Below are positions 54,535-63,400 of a DNA stretch of 64,000 nt, one piece after another. A program made the position numbers and the translations under genes. How positions within the stretch are numbered: position 1 is the first letter of the stretch; every line of letters begins with the position of its first letter. The notes beneath the pieces are model-generated. The model searched no databases, was not told the DNA's origin, and worked only from the letters and a program-made list of their open reading frames with translations. The stretch lies in NCBI GenBank assembly GCA_052117605.1, contig JBQKIT010000011.1, one strand, 5' to 3'. The stretch comes from CAG-791 sp000431495. GTDB taxonomy: Bacteria; Bacillota; Clostridia; Lachnospirales; Lachnospiraceae.

Positions 54535-57500
54535 TCAGATTCCTCTCATCGACACCTCGAAATGAAGATGCTCCCGGTTGCTCAGAAGAAACTCCTCCTG
54601 TGTTCTTGCGCCCCAGCTGTCATCGCCGGCAACTCCCATCTGCTTCAGCGAGCAGCGGACAATCGTGTGATGCACCGGCGGAAGCTCTGTGTGATGCGCC
54701 GCATTCTCAACCTCATCCGGAGTCCAGGGAAGTGCAGAGAAATTCATGCTCTGGCCTTCCGGAACAGAGAAAAGAAGCCCTCTGCCGCGGCGGTCCGTCA
54801 CCTTTGCCCAGCGCACCCCTGTCTTGTTGCCGCACTCCTGCGGAACAAGATACCGCGTCATCTGATCCCGGACGCTTCCGGAATATACGCCGAGCTTTGC
54901 CCCCTGATCGCGGTCGCAGTAGGTTTCCTCCGGTCCGTTTCCATACCAGGTGAGCTGATCGTAATCGGCATTCATGGTAAAGAGAAGGCCGAACTCCGGC
55001 ATCTGAGGCACCTTTCCGTCCGGCTCATAATCCATAATGAAGTCAACCGTTCCATCCATATGGAAGCGAAGGGTCAGAAGCATTTCTCTCTCCGGCACGG
55101 TCGGAAGGAAGAGCCGGTATGTAATTGCGATCGCACCTCCCGTCTTTTCCACCTTCGGGTACTTTCTGAGCTCTTCCAGCGGAAGAGTCCCTGCGCCCTC
55201 TGCGGGGAACTCAGAGGCATACAGGCTCGCAAGCTTCCACATGCCGTATCTTCCCGGCATATTGTTTCCCTTGTCATTGTCGGTCGGAGCTCTCCAGAAA
55301 TTCGGCCGCGGCGGAAGCTCAATCATTTCCTTCCCGCCATAGCGATATGACTTCAGCCCCATCTTGTTCAGCATGGAGAACAATGCATCATAATCCGCTC
55401 CCTTTACGCCGAAGTTAAAGGTTCCGTCAATCAGCTCCGGGGCCTCCGCCTTCTGCGGCAGAAAATCCCCCTGCCCGGAACGTCCGCACTGCTCCGGAGA
55501 GCCTTCTTCGGAAACCGTGACAACATTCTGTCCAAACGCAAGCTCATAGCCCGCTTCTGCCCACAGCGTTCTCTCCTTCAGCCGGAAGGACACTGTCACC
55601 GCATATTCGCCCTTTTCCTCCGGAATTACAAACGGCAGCTCATACGTCTCTTCCTGCAGGGGTGCTGTCGCTGTCAGGACCTCCTCCTCACAGACAAGCT
55701 TTCCTTCCTTTTCAAGAGAGACTATGCATGCATAGCGGTCCGTCGACACGAACAGGTTCCGGTTCACAACCGTAAACCGTCTGTCCTCAAAGCGCACGGA
55801 AATATTCTGATAGAGGAATTTTACCTCCTGGAGCTTCGGGTATTCCAGACGGTCTGCCGCCACAATTCCGTTTCCGGAGAAGCTGTAGTCCGTCGGCCGC
55901 TCCATGCAGTCTCCGCCGTAGGCCTGGTACTCGTTTCCGTATCGATCCTTTTTCCGCAGCGACTGATCCGCAAAATCCCAGATAAAACCGCCCTGATACC
56001 TTGGCTCTGTCTCCGCAAGCTGCGTGTACTTGAACATGCCTCCGTTGGAGTTGCCCATGGAGTGTGTGTACTCACAGCAGATAAACGGCTTGTCCGGATG
56101 CTCGGCGAGGAACTTCTTGATGCTCTCCACCGGCGGATACATCTGGCTTTCCATATCCGAGGTCACATTGTATCTGCGATCGTTGAAAACTCCCTCGTAG
56201 TGCACCAGGCGGTCCGGATCGAGCTGATGGAAGCGTCTTGACATCTCATAGATCACGCTTCCTCCGTAGGACTCGTTTCCGCAGGACCAGATGAGAATCG
56301 CCGGATGATTCTTGTCTCTTTGATAGCAGGAATTCACGCGGTCAAGAAGGACGGCCTCCCACTCCTTATGATCTCCCGGAATGATATTCTCTGCGCCGGA
56401 GCGCTCCTTATTCGCCCACGAGCCGTGGGTTTCCATATTGTTCTCCGCAATCAGATACAGTCCGTATTCATCGCAGAGACGATACAGCTCCGTGTCATCC
56501 GGATAGTGGCTGGTGCGGATGGCATTGATGTTGTTGCGCTTCATAATCGTAAGATCGCGGCGCATCTGCTCCTTACTCATCCCGGCGCGGCCATTGTCGC
56601 AGGTAAATTCATGCCGGTTGACACCGTTGAAGACAATCCGCTTCCCGTTCAGGCACATCAGACCGTCCTTCATTTCAAAACGGCGGAATCCGACCTTTTC
56701 ATGGATGAATTCCACTGCCTGTCCGGACTTTGCATGCAGAATCAGATACAGATCATACAGCTGCGGATCCTCCGCCGACCAGAGCGCCGGCTCCGCCACC
56801 CGTTCCGTGATCTCATTGTCCTGTTCGTTGTCCGATTCTCCGGAAAGAACGATTCTTCCATCCTTTTCCAGGCGGTACTCCGTGTATCCGTAGATATGCT
56901 TTTCCCCCTGGAGGTCCTCCGCGGGCTCTGCAAGCTTCAGATTCAAGACAAGGTTTGCCTGTGTGCAGGACGCATCCAGAAGCGTCCGGATTTTCAGATC
57001 CTGCACATGTACCTCCGGAACCGTGTACAGATAGACATCGCGGAAAATTCCGCTGAAGCGGTAGAAATCCTGATCCTCCAGCCAGCTTGAGCTCGTCCAT
57101 TTGAACACGCGGACCGCCAGCTTGTTCTCCCCCTCCTGCACATACGGCGTCAGGTCAAAGTCTGAGGGTGTAAAGGTATCCTCACTGTAGCCAACAAAGC
57201 TTCCGTTCAGCCAGAGCGCATATCCGCTCTCCACTCCCTGGAAGGAAATATACAGCGGCTTCCCCTGCATCCCATCCGGAACCCGGAAATATTTCACATA
57301 GCTGCCGACCGGATTAAACTGCGTGGGAATTTCGCCGGGCCTTAGCTTTTCTCTGCCATCCCACGGATACTGCAGATTGATATAGGCCGGTGCATCATAT
57401 CCTTCCATCTGCATATGCGCAGGAACACGAATCTCGTCCCAGCTCTTGCAGTCGAAGGTCATTTTCTCAAAGCCGCGAATCGCGGACTTCGGATTTCTCG

Positions 57501-58173
57501 CATAGGAAAAGCGCCACAGGCCGTTCAGGGAAAATCGAAGCGACGTCTTCTCTTCTTCCATCTCCTTCGCCGACGCATAACAGACATGGTCGGAATGTGC
57601 CGGAAGAACGCCGATTTTAAACTGCTCCGGATCACGCAGAATGGACTCGTCAAAAGAAGCTGCGCCTTTGCCGCGGATGATTCCCTTCTCAATCGCTGCA
57701 CTGTCCTTTTCACAGTCCGGAAGCACCTCCCCGATCAGCTGATCCAGCTCCTTGCTGAAATTCTCCATGCAGATATGAAGAAGATCGGTCCCCTGCTCCC
57801 TCTCATAATCCGTCAGTTTTTTCCGGAAACGCTGCAGCGTTCTCTCCGAAACCGGCTGCACCAGCTCACTGGTCGTGTGAAGCGCCGTCTGATAACGGAT
57901 ATCACAGATGCAATTGTCCACCACCTCTGCATCGGAAAGTCCGAAAATTTCCTCCAGAATCAGTGCTCCGACAATCACATTGACCGGGCCGCTCGGCTTC
58001 GTGGAGATACTGGAATACAGCGGCAGGAAAATCTTCTCGTCGATCCGCGGAAAGATCTCTTCCGCAAACCGTCCGGCCCATGATTTCTCAAGGCGCTTCT
58101 GCTCCCTTTCGTTCAGCGCGAACGTCCGGTCGCCAAAGCCCAGCTGCTGGTAACTGTTTGATGAAAATGCCAT
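54535..58173 (-). CDS. lacZ: Transposase-domain/beta-galactosidase (GH2) fusion
   Basis: 1212 residues. Residues about 5-150 match the N-terminal (DUF772-like) part of IS1182-family transposases: SYQQLGFGDRTFALNEREQ, FPRIDEKIFLPLYSS, PVNVIVGALILEEIFGLSD, DIRYQTALHTTS, QRFRKKLTDYE. The transposase catalytic domain is missing. From about residue 173 the protein is a complete LacZ-type beta-galactosidase (LRDPEQFKIGVLPAHSDH onward), with acid/base Glu634 in LIWSCGNES and nucleophile Glu701 in ICCEYTHSMGN. The frame is open throughout. The start is the ATG with AAGGGGG 7 bases upstream; no suitable Met precedes the LacZ part. It follows cls by 44 bases. Confidence 0.9.
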   Translation of the reverse strand: MAFSSNSYQQLGFGDRTFALNEREQKRLEKSWAGRFAEEIFPRIDEKIFLPLYSSISTKPSGPVNVIVGALILEEIFGLSDAEVVDNCICDIRYQTALHTTSELVQPVSERTLQRFRKKLTDYEREQGTDLLHICMENFSKELDQLIGEVLPDCEKDSAAIEKGIIRGKGAASFDESILRDPEQFKIGVLPAHSDHVCYASAKEMEEEKTSLRFSLNGLWRFSYARNPKSAIRGFEKMTFDCKSWDEIRVPAHMQMEGYDAPAYINLQYPWDGREKLRPGEIPTQFNPVGSYVKYFRVPDGMQGKPLYISFQGVESGYALWLNGSFVGYSEDTFTPSDFDLTPYVQEGENKLAVRVFKWTSSSWLEDQDFYRFSGIFRDVYLYTVPEVHVQDLKIRTLLDASCTQANLVLNLKLAEPAEDLQGEKHIYGYTEYRLEKDGRIVLSGESDNEQDNEITERVAEPALWSAEDPQLYDLYLILHAKSGQAVEFIHEKVGFRRFEMKDGLMCLNGKRIVFNGVNRHEFTCDNGRAGMSKEQMRRDLTIMKRNNINAIRTSHYPDDTELYRLCDEYGLYLIAENNMETHGSWANKERSGAENIIPGDHKEWEAVLLDRVNSCYQRDKNHPAILIWSCGNESYGGSVIYEMSRRFHQLDPDRLVHYEGVFNDRRYNVTSDMESQMYPPVESIKKFLAEHPDKPFICCEYTHSMGNSNGGMFKYTQLAETEPRYQGGFIWDFADQSLRKKDRYGNEYQAYGGDCMERPTDYSFSGNGIVAADRLEYPKLQEVKFLYQNISVRFEDRRFTVVNRNLFVSTDRYACIVSLEKEGKLVCEEEVLTATAPLQEETYELPFVIPEEKGEYAVTVSFRLKERTLWAEAGYELAFGQNVVTVSEEGSPEQCGRSGQGDFLPQKAEAPELIDGTFNFGVKGADYDALFSMLNKMGLKSYRYGGKEMIELPPRPNFWRAPTDNDKGNNMPGRYGMWKLASLYASEFPAEGAGTLPLEELRKYPKVEKTGGAIAITYRLFLPTVPEREMLLTLRFHMDGTVDFIMDYEPDGKVPQMPEFGLLFTMNADYDQLTWYGNGPEETYCDRDQGAKLGVYSGSVRDQMTRYLVPQECGNKTGVRWAKVTDRRGRGLLFSVPEGQSMNFSALPWTPDEVENAAHHTELPPVHHTIVRCSLKQMGVAGDDSWGARTQEEFLLSNREHLHFEVSMRGI

Positions 58174-58217
58174 AATGTTTCCCCCTTTATGATTCACATC
58201 GGTTTGATCCCCGGCTC

Positions 58218-59768
58218 CTACATCAGCGGTGCGGCCAGGCGCAGCACGCAGCGGAAGATTCGAATCAGCAGGCTCTGCTGTCCATCGCGGTAGAGACCTG
58301 TGACCTCGCGGCTTCTTTCCAGAAGTCCGTCCAGATCCTTTTTCACATCCTGCACGGCCTGCGTCCCATACATGACGCAGCCATCCTCGAAATGATGATA
58401 CAAACTCCGGTAATCCAGGTTGATGGTGCCGCAGGTCGCGATAAAATCATCGCTGACACAGCATTTTGCATGGCAGAAGCCCGGCGTAAATTCAAAAATC
58501 CGGACTCCCTTGCGCACAAGCTGCGCATAATACGATCTTGTCAGCTGGTAGGTAATCTTCTTGTCCGGGATTCCCGGCGTCACAATCCGCACATCCACGC
58601 CGCGCTCCGCCGCCAGCGTGATTGCCCGGCTCATTTCATCCGTCAGAATCAGATAGGGTGTGACAAAATACAGATAATCCAAAGCGCCGTTTGCAATCGA
58701 CATATAAACACTCTCGCCGACCTGCTCCTCGTCCAGCGGGGAATCTGCATACGGCTGCACAAAGCCATCCACTGAGCCTTCGGCATGCTCCCGGAAGTAC
58801 CCTTCAAATTCCCTGTCGTCCTTATCGGTCGCACGGATGGCATTCCACATCTCCAGGAAAATCGTCGTGTAGGTTCTCACCGCAGGTCCGGTCAGACGGA
58901 TTCCGGCATCCTTCCACTCCCCGTAGGGATGCGTCACGTTAAAATACTCGTTGGCAAGGTTATATCCGCCGGTATAGGCAATCTTCCCGTCAATCACCGT
59001 GATCTTCCGGTGATCCCGGTTGTTCATGAACACGCGAAGGCTCGGAAGGACCGGATTGAAGACTCTTGTCCGGATCCCGTCTGCCTCCATCTTCGCGCGA
59101 AAGCCTCCGTTGATAAAGCTGATGCTTCCAACATCGTCATAGAACAGACGGACCTCCACGCCCTCCTTCACCTTCTGCGTAAGGACCGCATGGATTCGTG
59201 CAAAGGACTCCTTGTCCTCGATGGCAAAGTACTCCATGAAAATAAACTTCTCCGCGCGGGAGAGATCAGCAAGCTGCGACTCAAGTGCCTCTGCCGCATC
59301 GGCATAATACCGGCAGCTGTCATTTCGGTACAGCGGAAAACTCCCCTTGCTCCAGAGATAGTTTGCAATTCCTGCCGCCTGAGAATTCTGCTCCTTCAGG
59401 GAAGACTGCACACCGTTTTCCTGCTGCAGAAAAGCAGTTAAGTCCCGGTCAATGTCCTCAAAGCGCTTCTTCATCGGATGCGTTGCCAGTCTGCTCTCCA
59501 TCAGAAACCACAGGATGACGCCAAGGATCGGGACGGCTGTAATCAGCATGACCCACGGCAGCTTCATCGAGGTTGTGGTGTGCTTCCCGTAAATCAAGAG
59601 CACCAGCAGAACCGCGATGGTCTCCGTGACAATATGGATCCAGGTGGAATACCCATTCAGCCAGGCTATTAAAATATAGAGAAAATAGACCTGAGCCGCG
59701 ATGGCAAGAACCACAAAGAACAGACGGATTACACTGTTCCCTGTGTCGGTCTTTCGTTCTACGCGCAT
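58218..59768 (-). CDS. cls: Cardiolipin synthase
   Basis: 516 residues, joins two phosphatidylglycerols to cardiolipin in the membrane. Two N-terminal membrane segments (about 10-65) and two phospholipase D motifs: HRKITVIDG and HAKCCVSDD (each HxKxxxxD). The length suits ClsA-type enzymes. Start with GAGGA upstream. The lacZ fusion gene follows on the same strand with no terminator seen between. Confidence 0.93.
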   Translation of the reverse strand: MRVERKTDTGNSVIRLFFVVLAIAAQVYFLYILIAWLNGYSTWIHIVTETIAVLLVLLIYGKHTTTSMKLPWVMLITAVPILGVILWFLMESRLATHPMKKRFEDIDRDLTAFLQQENGVQSSLKEQNSQAAGIANYLWSKGSFPLYRNDSCRYYADAAEALESQLADLSRAEKFIFMEYFAIEDKESFARIHAVLTQKVKEGVEVRLFYDDVGSISFINGGFRAKMEADGIRTRVFNPVLPSLRVFMNNRDHRKITVIDGKIAYTGGYNLANEYFNVTHPYGEWKDAGIRLTGPAVRTYTTIFLEMWNAIRATDKDDREFEGYFREHAEGSVDGFVQPYADSPLDEEQVGESVYMSIANGALDYLYFVTPYLILTDEMSRAITLAAERGVDVRIVTPGIPDKKITYQLTRSYYAQLVRKGVRIFEFTPGFCHAKCCVSDDFIATCGTINLDYRSLYHHFEDGCVMYGTQAVQDVKKDLDGLLERSREVTGLYRDGQQSLLIRIFRCVLRLAAPLM

Positions 59769-59846
59769 ATTTTACGATTCCTCTGTTTTCTTTCTTTTCC
59801 GCCAGATGGTATGATGAGTCATATTTTACCACGAAAGGAATACAGA

Positions 59847-60608
59847 TTGGATATGGCAGATTACGAAATGATTCCCCGCACAGCCCTTGTGACCGGGGCG
59901 TCCCGCGGAATCGGGAGAGCAATTGCAGAAGCACTGGCACAAAACGGCTGGAATCTGTTCCTCACCTGCTCCCATTCTATGTCAGAGCTGACCGAGCTTG
60001 CAAAGGAGCTGGAGACCGGGTATGGCATTTGCGCAGAGAGCTTTCTCTGCGACATGGGAGATTCTGCCTCTGTTTCCCGTCTTTTTGAGAAAATACCGTC
60101 ATTGACTCTACTGGTCAATAACGCAGGAATCGCGCATATCGGCCTTCTTCAGGACATGACCGACGAAGAATGGGACCGGATTCTCTCCGTCAATCTCTCC
60201 TCCGTCTTCTATACATCAAGGGCCGCCATCCCGCTCTTTCTGAAGAATCGGAGGGAAGGGGAAGGTGTTCCTGGCCGTATCCTGAATATCTCCTCCGTCT
60301 GGGGGAATGTCGGTGCCTCCTGCGAGGCAGCCTACTCCGCCACAAAGGGCGGTGTCAATTCCCTTACCCGTGCTCTTGCAAAGGAGCTTGCTCCTTCCGG
60401 GATCCCGGTCAACGCCATTGCCTGCGGCTGCGTGGACACCCGGATGAACGCACAGCTCAGTGCAGAAGAAAAGGCGGAGCTTTCCGAAGAAATCCCCGCC
60501 GGTCGTTTTGCGCAGCCTTCTGAAATTGCCAGGGCCGTTCTCTCTCTGATTCATGCTCCCGCCTACCTCACCGGCCAGATTGTGACCATGGACGGCGGAT
60601 GGATCTGA
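59847..60608 (+). CDS. SDR-family oxidoreductase, FabG-like
   Basis: 253 residues. Rossmann TGASRGIGRAIAEALA, NNAG, catalytic Ser in NISSVWGN, YSATK, and C-terminal GQIVTMDGGW. It resembles 3-oxoacyl-ACP reductase, but a lone copy outside a fab cluster leaves the substrate open. A TTG start at 59847 has AAAGGA 7 bases upstream; the ATG at 59853 is 13 bases from it, and an ATG at 59811 has no site. Divergent from cls, convergent with deoC. Confidence 0.85.
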   Translation: MDMADYEMIPRTALVTGASRGIGRAIAEALAQNGWNLFLTCSHSMSELTELAKELETGYGICAESFLCDMGDSASVSRLFEKIPSLTLLVNNAGIAHIGLLQDMTDEEWDRILSVNLSSVFYTSRAAIPLFLKNRREGEGVPGRILNISSVWGNVGASCEAAYSATKGGVNSLTRALAKELAPSGIPVNAIACGCVDTRMNAQLSAEEKAELSEEIPAGRFAQPSEIARAVLSLIHAPAYLTGQIVTMDGGWI

Positions 60609-60629
60609 TGCTGCCCATCCCATTGCCGG

Positions 60630-60659
60630 ACGGATTGCAGCCGTAAACGGCGAATCCGT
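60630..60659. terminator. Hairpin between convergent SDR gene and deoC
   Basis: ACGGATT and AATCCGT flank an inner GCCGT-AA-ACGGC helix, so a long interrupted stem forms on both strands. It lies in the 55-base gap between the two convergent stops. No long T run, so termination strength is uncertain. Confidence 0.6.
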
Positions 60660-60663
60660 TCGC

Positions 60664-61326
60664 TCAGGCCAGCTCCTTCACAAGCCGGATCACGCGGCTG
60701 GTTCCAAGTCTCGTGGATCCAAGCTCCAGAAATTTCTCGGCGTCCTCCAGTGTGGAAATGCCTCCGGCCGCCTTGACCTGAACTCCGGGGCCGACATGCT
60801 CCTTCATCAGCTTCACATCCTCGAAGGTTGCTCCCGCTGTCGAAAAGCCGGTAGAGGTCTTGATGAAGTCTGCTCCGCTCTCCGTCACCACCTCGCACAT
60901 CCGGATCTTCTCTTCCTCCGTAAGAAGACAGGTCTCAATGATTACCTTCAGAACATGATCTCCCACGGCCTTCTTAATCTGCCGGATTTCATCCAGAACC
61001 TTGTCATAAAGTCCATCCTTAACCCAGCCGACATTGATGACCATATCCACCTCGGACGCTCCGTTTTCAATGGCATCTCTTGCCTCGAACACCTTGGAGG
61101 CCGTTGTGGAATACCCGTTCGGGAACCCGATCACCACGCAGACCGGAATCTGCCCCTTCATGTATTCCACCGCCTGTTTCGCGTAAGACGGCGGAATGCA
61201 GACGCTGGCCGTTCCGTAGCTGACCGCATCGTCGCAGATCGCCCTAACCTGCTCCCAGGTCGCATCCACCTTCAGCAGGGTGTGATCACAGCTTGCAATG
61301 ATTTCCTGTATTTTCTGATTATCCAT
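60664..61326 (-). CDS. deoC: Deoxyribose-phosphate aldolase
   Basis: Class I aldolase of 220 residues that splits 2-deoxyribose-5-phosphate into glyceraldehyde-3-phosphate and acetaldehyde. Schiff-base Lys156 in GADFIKTSTGF; LKVIIETCLL and QVKAAGGI carry the other lysines. Found without other deo genes, it would allow use of deoxynucleosides, which fits the BMP-type importer at the left end, although they are far apart. Confidence 0.96.
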   Translation of the reverse strand: MDNQKIQEIIASCDHTLLKVDATWEQVRAICDDAVSYGTASVCIPPSYAKQAVEYMKGQIPVCVVIGFPNGYSTTASKVFEARDAIENGASEVDMVINVGWVKDGLYDKVLDEIRQIKKAVGDHVLKVIIETCLLTEEEKIRMCEVVTESGADFIKTSTGFSTAGATFEDVKLMKEHVGPGVQVKAAGGISTLEDAEKFLELGSTRLGTSRVIRLVKELA

Positions 61327-61428
61327 TTTGCTTCCCCTTTTCGTTGATCCAGTTTCTTCTGGAGAGATGAAGACCTCCGGTCACTGCACCAGCTCATGCT
61401 CCTCCTTCTGTCTGGTTATTTCTCAAAT

Positions 61429-61434
61429 ATTATA
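61429..61434 (-). promoter_or_regulatory. Candidate -10 box of deoC
   Basis: Perfect TATAAT on the minus strand about 105 bases upstream of deoC. The -35 is poor (ACTTGC at 17 bases, TTGCGG at 15), so an activator or other control may be involved. Confidence 0.4.
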
Positions 61435-61485
61435 CTGCAAAACCGTCTCCCGCAAGTTTCCGGAAGCAGGAATGCCCCTGGAGCC

Positions 61486-61514
61486 TTGTTGTCCATCACA
61501 GAATATGCTAAAAT
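61486..61514 (+). promoter_or_regulatory. Promoter of the ferritin gene
   Basis: -35 TTGTTG, 17-base spacer, -10 TAAAAT with the extended TGC just before. The start would be near 61521, giving a leader of about 85 bases with AAAGGAGG before the ATG. Confidence 0.75.
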
Positions 61515-61604
61515 CCTGTCTGATTTTCAGATTCTGCTGTTCCTGCTGTCAGGAAGAGTCTATGATAGGAAATGTAAAACACCGAAAAAAAGGAGGTTTC
61601 GACG

Positions 61605-62117
61605 ATGTTGGATAAAAAAGTAAAAGACCTGATCAATACCCAGATCAACAAAGAGTTTTACTCCGCATATCTGTATCTGGATTTTGCGGATTACTACTAC
61701 GACAAGGGACTGGATGGCTTCGGCAACTGGTATGACGTGCAGGCGCAGGAAGAGCGTGACCATGCCATGCTGATGCGCAAGTACCTGCAGAACAACGGAG
61801 AGGCCGTTACACTGGATGCCGTTGCCGGGCCGGATAAAACCTATGCAAAGCTGGACGATCCGCTGCGGTTCGGTCTGGAGCATGAGCGCTATGTCACAAG
61901 TCTCATCAATACCATCTACCAGGCCGCAGATGCCGTACACGACTATCGCACCATGCAGTGCTTTGACTGGTTCGTGAAGGAGCAGGGCGAAGAAGAGAAA
62001 AATGCTGAAGATCTCATCAAGAAGTTCGAGCTGTTTGGCTCTGATCCCAAGGGCCTGTACGCTCTGAATCAGGAGCTTCTGACAAGAGTCTATATGGCTC
62101 CGAGCCTCGTTCTTTAA
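61605..62117 (+). CDS. Bacterial ferritin
   Basis: Iron-storage protein of 170 residues, of the FtnA type without heme Met. Ferroxidase residues present: Glu17, Glu50, His53 (EERDH), Glu94, Gln127 and Glu130 (EQGEEEKN). A 24-subunit cage in the cytoplasm is expected from the family. Strong AAAGGAGG before the start. Single gene with its own promoter and terminator. Confidence 0.95.
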   Translation: MLDKKVKDLINTQINKEFYSAYLYLDFADYYYDKGLDGFGNWYDVQAQEERDHAMLMRKYLQNNGEAVTLDAVAGPDKTYAKLDDPLRFGLEHERYVTSLINTIYQAADAVHDYRTMQCFDWFVKEQGEEEKNAEDLIKKFELFGSDPKGLYALNQELLTRVYMAPSLVL

Positions 62118-62146
62118 AATTCCTTAAAAAATCGTGTGCAGAAATC

Positions 62147-62212
62147 CATGCGCGGAAATTCATGCGCGAGAATTCATGCACAGAAATTCATGCACGGAAA
62201 TTCATGCACGGG
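62147..62212. repeat. 14-bp tandem repeat, nearly 5 copies
   Basis: Units CATGCGCGGAAATT / CATGCACGGAAATT begin at 62147, 62161, 62175, 62189 and 62203 (partial). They fill the space between the ferritin stop and its terminator. Confidence 0.9.
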
Positions 62213-62244
62213 ATCGGGCAGACTGCTTTGCCCGATCCTTTTTT
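62211..62244 (+). terminator. Terminator of the ferritin gene
   Basis: GGATCGGGCA pairs perfectly with TGCCCGATCC around an 8-base loop, followed by TTTTTT. It abuts the end of the convergent AlkD-like gene. Confidence 0.95.
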
Positions 62245-62983
62245 ATCTCTTTCTACCTCGCTGCTTCCATTTCGAGCGCAGTGCTTTAAAGCGACCCTTC
62301 CAGTCCTTCGAAATCCGGTAAGAATCACAGATTTTCTGAATTGCCTTGCCGCAGATCGAATACGAAAGTCCGCAATCCTTCATCCACTGATACACCGCTT
62401 CCGGCTCGTTGACGGTAAGCTCTGCAATCAGCCACGCCTCCGCCATCTGCACGTAGTACTGGTCATCCTCCTTCATCAGCGGCAGCAGCCGGTCCGCATG
62501 CTTCCGGCCCAAATCGGAAATGAACATGACATATCCCCAGCGGCGGACAAAAGGATCCTCGGAATCCACATATTCCTCCGCATAGCTCATAGCCATTTCA
62601 AAATCCAGCTTTGCTGCATAGCGAATGAGCTGATCCGTGTGCCACCAGTCTGTAAACAGCAGATTCTCATGAATGAATTGCATCCGCTCGTTTGCATCCT
62701 TAATCTGCTCCAGACTGACATAGAAATAAATCCGGTGAAACTGCTGCTGCATCAGAATGTGTTCCCGTAAAAGCGACACATCCGCCTTCTGTTTTACATA
62801 TCGGCGGATCAGCCGGTCCACATCTGCGGTTTTGTATTGTCCAGGCGCGGCATTGTATTCTTCAGGCGCGGCATTGTGTTCTTCAGGCGCGGCATTGTAT
62901 TCTCCAAGCGCAGCATTGTATTCTCCAAGCGCATCCAGATCCCGCTGCACCTGCTGCGGTGTCAGCTGTATCCCCTCATCCAT
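62243..62983 (-). CDS. AlkD-like DNA alkylation repair protein
   Basis: 246 residues. From about residue 65 it shows the HEAT-like repeats of the DNA alkylation repair (AlkD) family: DPFVRRWGYVMFISD, RLLPLMKEDDQYYVQMAEAWLIAELTVNEPEAVYQWM. AlkD glycosylases excise alkylated purines by wrapping around the DNA; whether the catalytic residues are kept was not settled. The N-terminal part has a tandem EYNAAPE-like repeat, 7 residues each, not found in the family. The start is the ATG of MDEGIQLT with AGGAG 8 bases upstream. Confidence 0.8.
   Translation of the reverse strand: MDEGIQLTPQQVQRDLDALGEYNAALGEYNAAPEEHNAAPEEYNAAPGQYKTADVDRLIRRYVKQKADVSLLREHILMQQQFHRIYFYVSLEQIKDANERMQFIHENLLFTDWWHTDQLIRYAAKLDFEMAMSYAEEYVDSEDPFVRRWGYVMFISDLGRKHADRLLPLMKEDDQYYVQMAEAWLIAELTVNEPEAVYQWMKDCGLSYSICGKAIQKICDSYRISKDWKGRFKALRSKWKQRGRKR
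62828..62938. repeat. 21-bp tandem repeat inside the AlkD-like gene
   Basis: Units of GGCGCGGCATTGTATTCTTCA start at 62844, 62865, 62886 and 62907, with partial copies on either side. Because 21 is a multiple of three, it encodes a repeating heptapeptide (EYNAAPE/EHNAAPE) and can change copy number without breaking the frame. Confidence 0.92.
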
Positions 62984-63157
62984 TTCATTTTCTCCTCGCA
63001 TTGTAAATGTACCCATTGTAAATGTACCTGACCTGACACCGCGCTGTCTGCCGGACATGACACAGCAAATGTGCTCCTTGTCAATTTTTCTTTGGTGATA
63101 TGAATATCGTTCATAGAGGAATGTCCTCGTATTCTTTGGGGTTGCCCCGTCTTTTGA

Positions 63158-63325
63158 GGTTCATCTCTATCTTGCTCTTTTCTTCCACAGGGATGATTTC
63201 TTCCTTCCGGATTCATCTCTGGCTTGCTCTTTTCTTCCGCAGGGATGATTTCTTCCTTCCGGATTCATCTCTGGCTTGCTCTTTTCTTCCGCAGGGATGA
63301 TTTCTTCCCCCCAGATTCATCCCTG
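63158..63325. repeat. 52-bp tandem hairpin repeat, right locus
   Basis: GGGATGATTTC starts at 63190, 63242 and 63294, an exact 52-base period; two units are almost identical, the first and last partial. Each holds GGGATGA and an inverted TTCATC(T/C)C. Same family as the array around the IS3 element. It lies between the AlkD-like gene and the IS110 element. Confidence 0.92.
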
Positions 63326-63400
63326 TTATGAAGTGACCATTGTCAAGAAGCGATTACAGGAAATTTCTGTCTCCCGGCAAGCCACATTTGTATTTCTCTA

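Noticed and set aside
63158..63325. CRISPR array
   Set aside because: The 52-base units repeat without unique spacers, and no cas genes are nearby.
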